A DNA stretch of 50,209 nt from Apilactobacillus micheneri (GCF_002993975.1 NZ_POSO01000001.1:360891-411099); one strand, 5' to 3'; counted from the first letter of the stretch, positions 20,526-31,879 are shown. A program made the numbers and translations. The notes: a model not told the origin generated them from the letters alone.

Positions 20526-21899
20526 TTAAACTTCAGTTAATTTATTTAGTATTTTTTCCAAATGAATTCCATGACTAGCTTTTAATAATACATCATCATC
20601 TTCATAAATTTCTGAATTCAACTGATCAAATAATTGGTCTAAATCACCTGTTTTAAAATAATGTAATGATTGTGGCTCATATTTATTAGATAATTTATCT
20701 GCTAAATATTTCATTTCATCACCAATCAAATAAACACTTTTAATAATTGATGGATCTAATGAATCAGCCAATGATTCATGCATTTCTTTTGATTTGTCAC
20801 CGAGTTCCAACATATCACCTAATACGGCAATTCGAATACCTTTAGTATCACTATTAGCGAATGCTTTTAAAACTAATTTAGCAGCTGTTGGATTAGAATT
20901 ATAAACATCAGACAAAATCATTTCATGTTTGTTACCTTCTATCCATTCAGTACGATTATTAGTTGCAGAAAAGTCCTTTAATGCTTGAATCATATAATTT
21001 TCATGAATACGATATAAATTTCCCACTGATAAGGCAGCTAAAGCATTATTAACGTTATATGAGCCAATCATTGGAATGGTAAATTTAGCATCCCAATTAC
21101 TAGCAGTGAAACTAGTTTGCTCTTCTTCACTATCAATATTGGTTGAATACAAATCATTATCTTCATTTTTACCAAAAGTTAACATTCTAAATGGTAAATT
21201 TTTAGCTCTTTGTCTTAGCAATGGCTCATCTCCATTGTAAATAAAGACACCATCTTCTTTTAAGCCATGAGTAATTTCCATTTTAGCGTCAGCTATCTTG
21301 TCACGAGTACCAAAGAACTCAATATGTGCTTCCCCAATAATTGTAATAATTGCTATATCTGGCTCTACTAAGTGACTCAATAAGTCTAATTGGCCAGGAC
21401 GATCCATGCCCATCTCAATTACTAACATTTCAGTATTAGGTTCCATGGACAAAATAGTAATGGGCACACCAATTTCATTATTAAAATTATCATGCGTTTT
21501 AGTAACATTAAATTGGGTAGATAGAATAGATGCAATCATATCCTTAGTAGTAGTTTTTCCATTACTACCGGTAACTGCAACTACTCTAGGATTAATTTTG
21601 GCCAAGTAATATTGACTTAAAAATTGAAGTGCACTTAATGTATTATCTACCTTTATTATTGGAAAATCAGACGGTGCATTATCATGATCTGATTGCCATA
21701 GAGCAGCCTTTGCCCCATGCTTTATTGCATCTGCAATATAATCATGGCCATCATTTTGACTAACTAATGGGACAAATAACGAACCTGGTTCTAATTTTCG
21801 ACTATCAAAAGAAACATTAGTAACATTAATATCATCATAATCACTAATATCATTTTGTGCGGAAACTGCTCTTGCGATTTCTGCAAGCGACATTTTCAT
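20526..21899 (-). CDS. murF: UDP-MurNAc-tripeptide--D-alanyl-D-alanine ligase
   Basis: ATP-dependent ligase that adds D-Ala-D-Ala to the peptidoglycan precursor. Mur ligase domains are in order: an N-terminal UDP-binding part, the ATP loop TGSNGKTTTKD (near 110), the central domain and a C-terminal domain with DVYNSNPTA. The frame is open to an ATG at 21920, but the AGGAG ribosome site lies inside that extension. The ATG at 21899 (MKMSLAEIA) is the better start and gives 457 residues. It makes the product for which alr, just downstream, supplies D-alanine. A weak hairpin overlaps the stop codon. Confidence 0.95.
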   Translation of the reverse strand: MKMSLAEIARAVSAQNDISDYDDINVTNVSFDSRKLEPGSLFVPLVSQNDGHDYIADAIKHGAKAALWQSDHDNAPSDFPIIKVDNTLSALQFLSQYYLAKINPRVVAVTGSNGKTTTKDMIASILSTQFNVTKTHDNFNNEIGVPITILSMEPNTEMLVIEMGMDRPGQLDLLSHLVEPDIAIITIIGEAHIEFFGTRDKIADAKMEITHGLKEDGVFIYNGDEPLLRQRAKNLPFRMLTFGKNEDNDLYSTNIDSEEEQTSFTASNWDAKFTIPMIGSYNVNNALAALSVGNLYRIHENYMIQALKDFSATNNRTEWIEGNKHEMILSDVYNSNPTAAKLVLKAFANSDTKGIRIAVLGDMLELGDKSKEMHESLADSLDPSIIKSVYLIGDEMKYLADKLSNKYEPQSLHYFKTGDLDQLFDQLNSEIYEDDDVLLKASHGIHLEKILNKLTEV

Positions 21900-21974
21900 A
21901 ACTTTTAATCTCCTATACATTTCTTTTTACAAAAATAATTATTATCATAGTATAACATGAATCAGAAAATTATT

Positions 21975-22763
21975 TTAATTCAATAATTCATCTACTTCTT
22001 TAGGCAACAATTTGCTATTAACATCAATATTCCATGTTGATTTAACAATGTCATATTTCAAATATCCAATATTAATTGTATTACTGTAAATATCACTCTG
22101 TGTATGCCAAACATAATGATTTTGTGGCTTATTTTCTAATAACAAAGGGATCCGATACAATCGACGTCTGCCGAGAACTGCATCAAAATTAATAATTAGA
22201 CCTTCACTACTTAATTTAATTAACAATTTTAATATATCTATAGGTATTGTTTTTAAAGATAAGGGGCGCTTAAACATCCTTCTGCTACTATGTAAATATC
22301 TTAAATGACGTTTAATACTAATTTCAAGGATATGATTAAAATCGGAAAAATCACGATAATAGGTAGTTAATAAATTATTTTTATAAGCAAGATAAACATA
22401 TTTATTCTGTAATTTGGAAGAAAATGGATTGTTCATGGGTGAACCCATATGGCCAAAATACAATAAACTAGCTATTTCTGTATTTAATAGTAGATTTAAA
22501 TCATAATTACGTTCAAAATCCATAAATTTCTTATTAACAATTTGTTTATCTAATAAAAATTTTTGAATAGAATCTTTTCCATTAATTACACTAAATTTAG
22601 TATGTGCATTAACATTATTAGCATTAACACGATCATCATTAAGTAAAATGATGTTTTGAGGCAATCTATCTAATCCGTTAACAAAGTCGTCAGAACTAAT
22701 ACCATGAGTATTAATCATATTACGTAACAAATTAGCATTAATATAAATAAAATTATCACGCAT
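21975..22763 (-). CDS. Uncharacterised 262-residue protein
   Basis: I do not recognise a family. The protein is Asn/Leu/Ile-rich, has no signal peptide or membrane segment and no catalytic motif that I can see. The first 70 residues look like a separate domain (NIILLNDDRVNANNV). A C-terminal stretch near 170-205 (IPIDILKLLIKLSSEGLI then LGRRRLYRIP) has the helix-strand pattern of a winged helix, which is only a guess. It is divergent from the phosphatase gene and upstream of murF in the same direction, 75 bases from it. The ribosome site (GAAAGAG) is weak. Codon use resembles its neighbours, so recent transfer is not indicated. Confidence 0.75.
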   Translation of the reverse strand: MRDNFIYINANLLRNMINTHGISSDDFVNGLDRLPQNIILLNDDRVNANNVNAHTKFSVINGKDSIQKFLLDKQIVNKKFMDFERNYDLNLLLNTEIASLLYFGHMGSPMNNPFSSKLQNKYVYLAYKNNLLTTYYRDFSDFNHILEISIKRHLRYLHSSRRMFKRPLSLKTIPIDILKLLIKLSSEGLIINFDAVLGRRRLYRIPLLLENKPQNHYVWHTQSDIYSNTINIGYLKYDIVKSTWNIDVNSKLLPKEVDELLN

Positions 22764-22893
22764 TTTAAATCACTCTTTCAGTTATTACACCCTTAATTGT
22801 ACAACTATTTGTCAATATTGAATAACTATATAATTTAATATTCTATGAAATCCTGTTAAAATTTATATGAATAAAAAATTGGAGGTCATCAGT

Positions 22894-23355
22894 TTGAAAA
22901 AAGTCTTATTCGTATGTCATGGAAATGTATGTCGTTCTGCGATGGCTGAAGCTATTTTAAAAGATCAAATAAAAAAAGATAATCTATCAAACAAAATTGA
23001 AGTAAATTCTGCCGCAACTAGCTCTGAGGAAATTGGTAATCCTCCTCATCCTAATGTTAGAACTATTTTAGATAAACACCATCTAGATTATTCCGGTATG
23101 TATGCCACTCAAATTGAGGCAAAAGATTTTGATAAATATGATTACATAATTGGTATGGATAAAGAAAACATGGATAATCTAATGCATTGGTCACCAAAAG
23201 ATGATTTACAAAAAATTCATTTATATTTGAATATTGATGATCAAAAAAGTGACCATGAAATTCCAGATCCATGGTTTACTGGTAAATTTGAACAAACATT
23301 TGAAGTTATTAATAAAATAATGCCCAAATGGATTAATTATATTTTAAAAAATTAA
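22894..23355 (+). CDS. Low-molecular-weight protein tyrosine phosphatase
   Basis: Cytoplasmic phosphatase of the LMW-PTP/arsenate reductase fold. The catalytic P-loop FVCHGNVCRSAMAE (C-x5-R-S) is at residues 6-16 and the general acid Asp is in DPWFTG near 128. An in-frame ATG at 22867 lies upstream of the GGAGG site. TTG at 22894, eight bases after it, is the likely start, giving 153 residues, typical of the family. The gene is alone between a divergent unknown gene and a bidirectional terminator shared with rpmE2. Its substrate is unknown. Confidence 0.9.
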   Translation: MKKVLFVCHGNVCRSAMAEAILKDQIKKDNLSNKIEVNSAATSSEEIGNPPHPNVRTILDKHHLDYSGMYATQIEAKDFDKYDYIIGMDKENMDNLMHWSPKDDLQKIHLYLNIDDQKSDHEIPDPWFTGKFEQTFEVINKIMPKWINYILKN

Positions 23356-23356
23356 T

Positions 23357-23388
23357 AAAAAAAGCAAGTCCAATTGGACTTGCTTTTT
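23357..23388. terminator. Bidirectional terminator, phosphatase/rpmE2
   Basis: GCAAGTCCAA and its exact complement meet without a spacer (centre 23373/23374), flanked by an A-run and a T-run. It serves the converging phosphatase and rpmE2 genes. Confidence 0.88.
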
Positions 23389-23392
23389 ATAT

Positions 23393-23638
23393 TTACTTGA
23401 AACCGTATTTCTTGTTGAAACGATCCACAGCACCATCGGCTTGAGTGAATTTTTCACGGCCAGTGTAGAATGGATGAGAATCTGAAGAAATTTCAAGACG
23501 TACTAATGGGTATTCATTACCATCGTCCATCTTGATAGTTTCGCTTGAGTTCATAGTTGAACCAGCAACGAATTTAGCACCAGTACTAGTATCTTGGAAT
23601 ACTACTTCGTGGTATTCTGGATGGATTCCTTGTTTCAT
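23393..23638 (-). CDS. rpmE2: 50S ribosomal protein L31, type B
   Basis: Large-subunit protein at the subunit interface. The 81 residues start [16 protein letters not shown] and end RFNKKYGFK. It lacks the CxxC zinc pairs of type A L31, so it is the zinc-independent form. It contains the longer middle loop with [13 protein letters not shown] precedes the ATG by eight bases. It follows murA with a 105-base gap that holds a promoter. In many Firmicutes rho lies here, but there is no rho in this gap. Confidence 0.97.
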   Translation of the reverse strand: MKQGIHPEYHEVVFQDTSTGAKFVAGSTMNSSETIKMDDGNEYPLVRLEISSDSHPFYTGREKFTQADGAVDRFNKKYGFK

Positions 23639-23703
23639 TATATATCGCTCCTTTGCCCTGTATCATATGTTGATTCAGAGATTATCGATTAGTCGACTTC
23701 ATT

Positions 23704-23732
23704 ATATTAACATTAAAAAATAATTTCATCAA
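23704..23732 (-). promoter_or_regulatory. Probable rpmE2 promoter
   Basis: The minus strand has TTGATG (23727-23732), a 17-base spacer and TAATAT (23704-23709) with an upstream TG. An overlapping TATAAT gives a 20-base spacer. It lies about 65 bases before the rpmE2 ATG. Confidence 0.4.
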
Positions 23733-23743
23733 TAGCAAACAAA

Positions 23744-25018
23744 TTATTTTTCATCATTTATAATTTCAACTTCGGCATTTAATTGGGTTAATTTATCAAC
23801 AATATTATCATAACCACGTAAAATATTATCCGCATTATTTATAACTGTAGTTCCATTAGCCATTAATCCAGCAATCATTTCTGATGCTCCCGCTCTAATT
23901 TCGCCTGCCGAAATAGTAGTTCCATTTAAGTCGTCAGTATGACTAACAATAATACTACCATTTCCATCATTATAACGAATCTTAGCACCCATTTTATTCA
24001 ATTCACTAATGTGCTTAGTTCGCTTAGGATAAATGGTATCAATAATTGTACTATCACCATTAGCTTTTAATAACAATGGAGTGATTGGTTGTTGTAAATC
24101 AGTAGCAAATCCTGGATAAGGCATTGTTTTAATTTCAATGCTATTAAGCTTATGACTTTTAGGAACATAAATACTGTCTTCGTTAATTTTTAGATCAATA
24201 CCCATTTCCAATAGTTTAGCAATAAATGATTCCAAATGTTCTGGAATTACATTATGAATATTAACACCATCACCATAAGCTGATGCCATTGCTAAGTAAG
24301 TACCTGCTTCAATGCGATCAGGAATAATAATATGGGTGTTTTGCGCAATAAGCTTTGCAACCCCCTCAATTCTGATTACATCAGTACCAGCACCTCTAAT
24401 TTTAGCTCCCATATTATTTAAGAAGGTTACAATATCAATGATTTCAGGTTCTTTAGCCGCATTCCTAATTACAGTGTGTCCATTGGCTTTAACAGCTGCT
24501 AAAATTGCATTAATTGTAGCACCTACAGATACAACATCTAAAAAGATAGAAGCTCCATGTAAACCTTTTTCATCAGTTGTAATAATAACCTTATCTTTAT
24601 CATTAACGACTTTAGCTCCCATTGCTTTGAAAGCCTTAATATGTTGATCAATTGGTCTAGGCCCAATATTATCTCCGCCTGGAAAGGTAACTTTAGCTCT
24701 ACCAAAACGACCTAATAATGCTCCCATGAAATAATATGATGCTCTTAGACTTTTAATTGCCTTACTAGGTAAAGCATTTTCTATTATATTTGTTGGATCA
24801 ACGTTTAAAATGCCATCGGCAAAATCTGATTTAACATTCATAGATTCCAGAATAACCATTAGATTATGTACATCTAATATGTTAGGAACCATATCGAATT
24901 GAACCGGTGTATCTGCTAAAATAGCAGCAGGAATTAAAGCTACCGTACTATTTTTGGCACCACCAATAGTTACATCACCAGATAGTCGATGTCCACCTCT
25001 TATTATCATTTTATTCAT
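23744..25018 (-). CDS. murA: UDP-GlcNAc 1-carboxyvinyltransferase with Asp at the active-site Cys position
   Basis: First committed step of peptidoglycan synthesis: transfers enolpyruvate from PEP to UDP-GlcNAc. The 424-residue product has the EPSP-synthase fold, GGAKNS at the N-terminus (Lys22), [15 protein letters not shown] and ATDLQQP. The catalytic loop reads [13 protein letters not shown], so Asp116 stands where most enzymes have Cys115 (GGCxIG). The codon is clearly GAT. Asp-type MurA enzymes are active and insensitive to fosfomycin. GAGG lies about ten bases before the ATG. The upstream neighbour pyrG ends at its own terminator. Confidence 0.95.
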   Translation of the reverse strand: MNKMIIRGGHRLSGDVTIGGAKNSTVALIPAAILADTPVQFDMVPNILDVHNLMVILESMNVKSDFADGILNVDPTNIIENALPSKAIKSLRASYYFMGALLGRFGRAKVTFPGGDNIGPRPIDQHIKAFKAMGAKVVNDKDKVIITTDEKGLHGASIFLDVVSVGATINAILAAVKANGHTVIRNAAKEPEIIDIVTFLNNMGAKIRGAGTDVIRIEGVAKLIAQNTHIIIPDRIEAGTYLAMASAYGDGVNIHNVIPEHLESFIAKLLEMGIDLKINEDSIYVPKSHKLNSIEIKTMPYPGFATDLQQPITPLLLKANGDSTIIDTIYPKRTKHISELNKMGAKIRYNDGNGSIIVSHTDDLNGTTISAGEIRAGASEMIAGLMANGTTVINNADNILRGYDNIVDKLTQLNAEVEIINDEK

Positions 25019-25141
25019 TATTTAAATTCCTCACTTACGTTTCACTTAATTTAGTGAACAATACATTAATAATCATAAATAATAACATTGAAAAAACAAT
25101 ACTTTATGGCAAATTATACGTATATTTAATTAAAAGTTAAT

Positions 25142-25176
25142 AAAAAAAGGACTAAATAACTATTTAGTCCTTTTTT
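25142..25176 (-). terminator. pyrG terminator
   Basis: A perfect 10-base stem (25149-25158 with 25161-25170) has an A-run on one side and six T on the other. On the minus strand it follows pyrG directly. Confidence 0.9.
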
Positions 25177-25178
25177 AT

Positions 25179-26867
<1,689 letters not shown>

Positions 26868-26917
26868 ATTGATTACTTTAATCGATCAATTGTCCTCACA
26901 AAACCTTTTGTAAGGAG

Positions 26918-26956
26918 CCCAAAAATAATAATACATGGTTATATATCTTTAGTCAA
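26918..26956 (-). promoter_or_regulatory. pyrG promoter with GGG initiation site
   Basis: TTGACT (26951-26956), a 17-base spacer and TATTAT (26928-26933) are followed seven bases later by GGGCTCC, with the transcript starting at 26920. The G-run at +1 is the feature that allows reiterative G addition. It lies just after the rpoE stop codon. Confidence 0.85.
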
Positions 26957-26981
26957 GATATATAAAGTAAAATTATTTTAA

Positions 26982-27557
26982 TTAATCTTTAGAATCATCA
27001 TCATCGTCGTCATCATGCAACTCTGATAATTCTCCTTCGATACCATCTGGAATGTCTTCTTCATTAGTATCGTTTTCTTCGTCAATGTCATCTAAATCTT
27101 TATGATATTTATCGGTTTCGTCAGTGCCTTCATCAGCATCTTCAAATTCGTCGTCTTGGTCTTCTGGATCATCGTCATCATAATCAATAACGTCATCATC
27201 ATCAGAAGCATCAGCAAGGAAAGCATTAACTTTACGACGTTTTTTATTTCTAGGACGATCAATATCTTCATCTTCTGGATGAACAGTAGCTTCATCGATT
27301 GATTCGTATGGGTACCATGTTCTTAATCCCCAAAGATTATCACCTAAAGAAATAAAACTACCATCAACGTTCATATCTGTATAGAATTGAACTAATCGTT
27401 TACGAATTTCTTCATCAGAATCACCCAAATATTTTTGGATTTCGTTTGCGATATCAGCAAAGGCCATAACATCCCCATGTTCAGCTAAGATAGCATGAGC
27501 GACTTCTACCATTGATAATTCTTTCTTGTCTTTACCTTCTAAGGCTTCTAGTTTCAA
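26982..27557 (-). CDS. rpoE: RNA polymerase delta subunit
   Basis: Gram-positive accessory subunit of RNA polymerase that speeds recycling and lowers non-specific binding. Residues 1-90 form the HARE-type globular domain (MVEVAHAILAEHG, FADIANEIQKYLG, GLRTWYPYESIDE). Residues from about 100 to 191 are a very acidic disordered tail with long Asp/Glu runs, interrupted by one basic patch (RNKKRRK). The start is TTG, with AAAGGA upstream. HelD, which acts with delta on polymerase, is encoded at the right of the window. Confidence 0.95.
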   Translation of the reverse strand: MKLEALEGKDKKELSMVEVAHAILAEHGDVMAFADIANEIQKYLGDSDEEIRKRLVQFYTDMNVDGSFISLGDNLWGLRTWYPYESIDEATVHPEDEDIDRPRNKKRRKVNAFLADASDDDDVIDYDDDDPEDQDDEFEDADEGTDETDKYHKDLDDIDEENDTNEEDIPDGIEGELSELHDDDDDDDSKD

Positions 27558-27601
27558 ATCGGTGCACGTCCTTTCAAAATACTAAATAATATAATACTCG
27601 T

Positions 27602-28036
27602 TTAAGCAGAAAAATGCAATTCCATTTTGTACTCACCAATCATCATGTTGCCAGACATTAGTTCATATTTAATATCTAAATCACCTGCTTGTGGAGACTC
27701 TTGGTAATTATATAATAAATCTTTAGTATTAACCGCAAGTTTAACAGGTCCATATGGAGTTTGATAAATGGTATCATGTTGTTCTTTATCAGCAAAAATC
27801 AATCTTGAATGATGACCCATTTTATCTTGTCTAGTCAATTGAACATGATCATCACTAATTTTAATGGTAACTGATGCGACCTTTTCTTCCTTTTGAGTTT
27901 CCTTAAAACGCAAATAAGTTTTATCGCCAACGTTTACTAATGTTCCTAATTCACGAAAAGTAAATTTTTCGCTTTCATCATCTTGCTTAATATAGGTAGT
28001 TAAATCTACAACTACACTTTCACTATTGTCGGTCAA
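27602..28036 (-). CDS. DUF1934 family calycin-like protein (YwiB type)
   Basis: The 144-residue protein is predicted to be all beta, with a repeated pattern of short strands (TYLRFKET, VTIKISDD, SRLIFADKE) typical of DUF1934/YwiB, a lipocalin-like barrel of unknown function. The family is often next to rpoE or argS in Firmicutes. The start is TTG, with AAGGAG upstream. It lies 44 bases before rpoE, so the two may be cotranscribed. No ligand can be inferred. Confidence 0.8.
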   Translation of the reverse strand: MTDNSESVVVDLTTYIKQDDESEKFTFRELGTLVNVGDKTYLRFKETQKEEKVASVTIKISDDHVQLTRQDKMGHHSRLIFADKEQHDTIYQTPYGPVKLAVNTKDLLYNYQESPQAGDLDIKYELMSGNMMIGEYKMELHFSA

Positions 28037-28144
28037 ATTTATTCACTCCTTTATATTGTGAATTCATATATTTAATTATATATGGTATCTACCTTAAATG
28101 CATTAATTTAATAAGTTTAATTTTAATTCTTCATTAATGTTATT

Positions 28145-28153
28145 TGTTATAAT
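28145..28153 (+). promoter_or_regulatory. Promoter of the HD-domain gene, extended -10
   Basis: TGTTATAAT matches the extended -10 exactly and lies 38 bases before the TTG start. No clear -35 is seen. Confidence 0.5.
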
Positions 28154-28191
28154 GATAGTTATTAAATATATATTTATAAGGGGGACAATCA

Positions 28192-29535
28192 TTGAAGTTT
28201 ACAGATAAGTTGTTACCACGAGAAAAAGTTTTTCGTGACCCTGTTCATGATTACATATATGTGCAACATCAAGTCATCTTAGATTTAATTAATACTAAGG
28301 AAATGCAAAGACTAAGAAGAGTCAAACAATTGGGGGCTTCATCATTCACATTTCACGGTGCTGAGCATTCTAGATTCACCCATAGTTTAGGTGTTTATGA
28401 AATTACACGCAGAATTTGTGATTTATTTTTGAGAAATTATCCTACTGAAAATCCAGGCGATGGACTTTGGAATGATTCTGAAAGATTAGTTGCCCTATGT
28501 GCAGCACTATTACATGATATTGGACATGGTGCGTATTCACATACTTTTGAACATATTTTCCATACTAATCATGAAATGATTACACAAGAAATTATTACTT
28601 CTCCTAAAACTGAGGTAAATAAGGTCTTACGTAATGTCGATCCCGAATTTCCAAAACAAGTTGCTGCTGTAATTAATCATACTTATAGTAATCCACAAGT
28701 TGTCCAAATGATTTCTAGTCAATGTGATGCCGACCGGATGGATTATTTATTAAGGGATGCATATAATACTGGTGCAAGTTATGGTAATTTTGATTTAACT
28801 AGAATTCTACGAGTAATGCGTCCATATAGTGGTGGAATTTGCTTCGATATTTCTGGGATGCATGCTGTAGAAGATTATATTATTAGCCGTCTGCAAATGT
28901 ACATGCAAGTCTACTTTCATCCTGTATCTCGATCAATGGAAGTCATTCTAAGTCATTTGTTAAAACGAGCAAAACAATTAGCCGACAAAATGCCTACTAA
29001 TGATAGCTCCACCCCTTATCTATTAATGCCATTTTTCCAAAATAATTTTGATATCGACGACTATTTAAAACTAGATGATGGTGTATTAAACACATATTTT
29101 ATTCACTGGGTAGATTCAAAGGATAGCATTCTTTCTGATTTGGCTGATCGTTTTATTAATCGTCGTCCCCTTAAATCTGTAGAATTTAATAGTGACACTA
29201 AAAAATTAATTCCTAAATTACAAGAATTAATCAAGCAGGTTGGATTTGCTCCTGAATACTATACAGATACTAATAATAGTTTTGATTTACCTTATGATGC
29301 TTATGATCCTAAAAAGAAACACCATGCAACACAAATTGAATTACGTCGTCCAGATGGTACGATGGTTGAATTATCAAAAGTTTCTCGTTTAGTAAATGCA
29401 GTAACCGGTAAACAATTGGGAGATGAAAGATTCTTCTTCCCTAAAGAAATGCTGAATTCTGCAAACAACATCGAAATTTTTCAACCTATATATGAGAAAT
29501 TTCAAAAACATATAAAAAATAATCAATTAATATAA
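28192..29535 (+). CDS. HD-domain phosphohydrolase (YwfO/dGTPase-like)
   Basis: Metal-dependent HD-superfamily enzyme of 447 residues, related to dNTP triphosphohydrolases and to B. subtilis YwfO. The metal ligands are visible: the His of HSRFTHSLGVYE (near 65), the HD pair in ALLHDIGHGAYSHTFEH (near 108) and the Asp of SQCDADRMDYL (near 185). The substrate is not known. The start is TTG, with AAGGGGG upstream. A HAD phosphatase gene follows 18 bases later, so the two form an operon that may act on nucleotides, though this is inference. Confidence 0.88.
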   Translation: MKFTDKLLPREKVFRDPVHDYIYVQHQVILDLINTKEMQRLRRVKQLGASSFTFHGAEHSRFTHSLGVYEITRRICDLFLRNYPTENPGDGLWNDSERLVALCAALLHDIGHGAYSHTFEHIFHTNHEMITQEIITSPKTEVNKVLRNVDPEFPKQVAAVINHTYSNPQVVQMISSQCDADRMDYLLRDAYNTGASYGNFDLTRILRVMRPYSGGICFDISGMHAVEDYIISRLQMYMQVYFHPVSRSMEVILSHLLKRAKQLADKMPTNDSSTPYLLMPFFQNNFDIDDYLKLDDGVLNTYFIHWVDSKDSILSDLADRFINRRPLKSVEFNSDTKKLIPKLQELIKQVGFAPEYYTDTNNSFDLPYDAYDPKKKHHATQIELRRPDGTMVELSKVSRLVNAVTGKQLGDERFFFPKEMLNSANNIEIFQPIYEKFQKHIKNNQLI

Positions 29536-29553
29536 TTACATGGAGGTAAGATT

Positions 29554-30372
29554 ATGAAAGACATTAAATTAATCGCTATCGATATCGATGGCACATTGTT
29601 AAATGAAGAAAATAATTTAGCACAAGAAACTATCGATGCTATTACAGAAGCTAGAAAACAAGGTATTAAAGTCGTTTTATGTACTGGCCGTCCATTAACT
29701 GGCGTTAAAACTTACCTTAAAGCATTAAATATTTCCGGTCATGATGAATATGCTATTACTTTTAATGGTTCACAAGTACAAGATGCTGATGGAAACATTA
29801 TTGAAAAGGAAAATATTACTCATGATGAATTTTTAGAACTAGAAAAATTAAGTCATAAATTAGATACTAATTTTCAAATTGAGACTGCTGATTATATTTA
29901 TGCTACTAACCGTGATTTAAGTCCCTTTTCAATTGCAGAAAGTTATTTAGTTAAAATGCCAATTAAGGTTCGTGAACCCAATGAAATTGATGAAAGTATT
30001 GAAGTAGTTAAGGCCATGTTAATTGCTAATCCAGATGTAATTGATAAAGCTTTTGAAGAAATCCCAGAAGATTTGTTTAATCGTTTTTCTGTTGTAAAAA
30101 GTACCCCTGTTTTTATTGAATTTATGAATAAAAAATCATCAAAAGGAAATGCTCTTGATAGCTTAGCTAAAGATTTAAATTTAACTGCTGATAATGTAAT
30201 GGCAATTGGTGATCAAAATAACGATATGACTATGGTTAAATATGCTGGCACCGGTGTAGCCATGGGTAATGCTGTAGATGAACTAAAGGCAATTGCTAAT
30301 AAAGTTACTAAGACTAATAAAGAAAATGGTGTTGCATATGCCATTCGCAATTTTGCATTAAACAAAAAATAA
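29554..30372 (+). CDS. Cof-type HAD hydrolase
   Basis: Phosphatase of the Cof/YidA subfamily of HAD hydrolases, 272 residues. It has motif I DIDGTLLNEE (near 9), motif II in TFNGSQV, the Lys of SSKGNAL and motif IV GDQNNDMTM, with a C2-type cap between. Family members dephosphorylate sugar phosphates, FMN or PLP, and the substrate here cannot be told. GGAGG lies just before the ATG. It is cotranscribed with the HD-domain gene and ends at a bidirectional terminator. Confidence 0.9.
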   Translation: MKDIKLIAIDIDGTLLNEENNLAQETIDAITEARKQGIKVVLCTGRPLTGVKTYLKALNISGHDEYAITFNGSQVQDADGNIIEKENITHDEFLELEKLSHKLDTNFQIETADYIYATNRDLSPFSIAESYLVKMPIKVREPNEIDESIEVVKAMLIANPDVIDKAFEEIPEDLFNRFSVVKSTPVFIEFMNKKSSKGNALDSLAKDLNLTADNVMAIGDQNNDMTMVKYAGTGVAMGNAVDELKAIANKVTKTNKENGVAYAIRNFALNKK

Positions 30373-30380
30373 TAATTAAC

Positions 30381-30425
30381 AAAAAGTTCCCCTTAACATT
30401 GAAAAATGCTAAGGGGAACTTTTTT
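30381..30425. terminator. Bidirectional terminator, HAD gene/DUF3899 gene
   Basis: AAAAAGTTCCCCTTA (30381-30395) pairs with 30410-30424 and a second inner stem CATT/AATG extends it. An A-run and a T-run on the two sides serve the converging genes. Confidence 0.9.
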
Positions 30426-30426
30426 A

Positions 30427-30774
30427 TTATAAAGTAATTAAAATTGCGATTAAAATCCATATAATCCCCACTGTTAAAAACAGCTTTGCAAAATCATTTA
30501 TTACTATTGATTCATTCTTCTTGCGACCAATTTCTTTAGCCGGAATTTTTTCATTTTCAAAACGCTCATTATCACCTTTGCGATGAAAAATACGCCAACC
30601 AGTAAATAAATGACCTTTAGCAATTATCATAACGGCTCCTATTATGACCAACAATAAGCCTAATATAAAGAAGACATTACTCATTGCAATAATCTGTATA
30701 TTAAATATATAGATTATTAAGCCAATAATTATACTCACAGCAGAAATAATTAGACCAAAAAATCTTTTATTCAT
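30427..30774 (-). CDS. DUF3899-like small membrane protein
   Basis: The 115-residue protein has three hydrophobic segments (about 5-25, 31-52 and 95-114). A basic/acidic cytoplasmic stretch (RKGDNERFENEKIP) lies between the second and third. The FFILGLLLVIIGAVMIIAKGHLFTGWRIFHRK pattern, in pieces, resembles DUF3899. The function is unknown. Its ATG overlaps the prs stop codon by one base (TAATG), so translation is coupled to prs. Confidence 0.7.
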   Translation of the reverse strand: MNKRFFGLIISAVSIIIGLIIYIFNIQIIAMSNVFFILGLLLVIIGAVMIIAKGHLFTGWRIFHRKGDNERFENEKIPAKEIGRKKNESIVINDFAKLFLTVGIIWILIAILITL

Positions 30775-31754
30775 TATTTATCATCAGTTCTAAAACGATT
30801 ACTGAATAAAGGACTAACAGCACGATCTTCATTGATACGTTTAATTGCATCTCCAATTAGTGGAGCAACAGAAATTTGTTCAATCTTATCAATTTGTTTT
30901 TCTTTTGGTAAACGGATTGTATCAGTAACTACCAATTTTTTAATTGGTGATTTTTCAATTCGATCAATGGCTGGACCAGATAATACTGGATGTGTACAAC
31001 AAGCATATACTTCTTTAGCTCCAGCTTCCATTAAAGCTTGAGCACCTAGAGTAATAGTACCAGCAGTATCAATCATATCATCAACCATCAAACATGATTT
31101 ACCTTTTACATCACCAATAATATTCATAATTTCAGCAACATTTGCTTGTGGACGGCGTTTATCAATGATAGAAATTGGTGATTTCAAGAATTCTGCTAAT
31201 GCACGAGCACGAACTACCCCACCATGATCAGGAGAAACTACAACTGCATCAGAATTCCATCCATGATTCATAAAATGGTCAGCCAATAATGGTGCACCCA
31301 TTAAATGATCAACTGGAACATCAAAGAAACCTTGAATTTGAGCAGCATGTAAGTCTAATGCAACTACTCGATTAATTCCAGCAGTTTCTAACATGTTAGC
31401 AACTAACTTAGCAGTAATTGGTTCTCTTGAACGAGCCTTACGATCTTGTCTTGCATAACCATAGTAAGGAATTACAACATTAATAGTTTTTGCACTAGCA
31501 CGTCTTAATGCATCAATCATAATCATCAATTCCATTAAATTATCATTTACTGGAGCAGATGTAGATTGAATGATGTAACAGTTATCTCCACGGATACTTT
31601 CTTCAATGTTAATTTTGATTTCTCCATCACTAAATCTATCTACAGATGTTTTACCTAAATCTACTCCAACACGATCAGCAATTTTTTCAGCTAATGGGAT
31701 GTTTGAATTTAATGCAAAAATCTTTAATTTAGGATCAGAATATTTTTCAGCCAT
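30774..31754 (-). CDS. prs: Ribose-phosphate pyrophosphokinase
   Basis: Makes PRPP from ribose 5-phosphate and ATP, feeding purine, pyrimidine, NAD and histidine synthesis. It has 326 residues with the class I signatures: [25 protein letters not shown], the Asp/His catalytic region VVSPDHGG and the PRPP loop [17 protein letters not shown] precedes the ATG. It lies downstream of glmU, as in B. subtilis (purR-glmU-prs). It supplies PRPP, which is also the effector sensed by PurR encoded upstream. Confidence 0.97.
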   Translation of the reverse strand: MAEKYSDPKLKIFALNSNIPLAEKIADRVGVDLGKTSVDRFSDGEIKINIEESIRGDNCYIIQSTSAPVNDNLMELMIMIDALRRASAKTINVVIPYYGYARQDRKARSREPITAKLVANMLETAGINRVVALDLHAAQIQGFFDVPVDHLMGAPLLADHFMNHGWNSDAVVVSPDHGGVVRARALAEFLKSPISIIDKRRPQANVAEIMNIIGDVKGKSCLMVDDMIDTAGTITLGAQALMEAGAKEVYACCTHPVLSGPAIDRIEKSPIKKLVVTDTIRLPKEKQIDKIEQISVAPLIGDAIKRINEDRAVSPLFSNRFRTDDK

Positions 31755-31879
31755 AAAGTTCCTCCACCTAACAATAAAATATTATTCGTCAGTTCAATAT
31801 AAATCATTCAACATTATTTTACACTAAAACCATATTTTTTTCACTCAAAAGTTATAGGAATTATAAATAAACGTTTTAA

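Noticed and set aside
27092-27302. Hydrophobic open frames within and antisense to the rpoE acidic tail
   Set aside because: They are caused by the repetitive Asp/Glu codons read in other frames.
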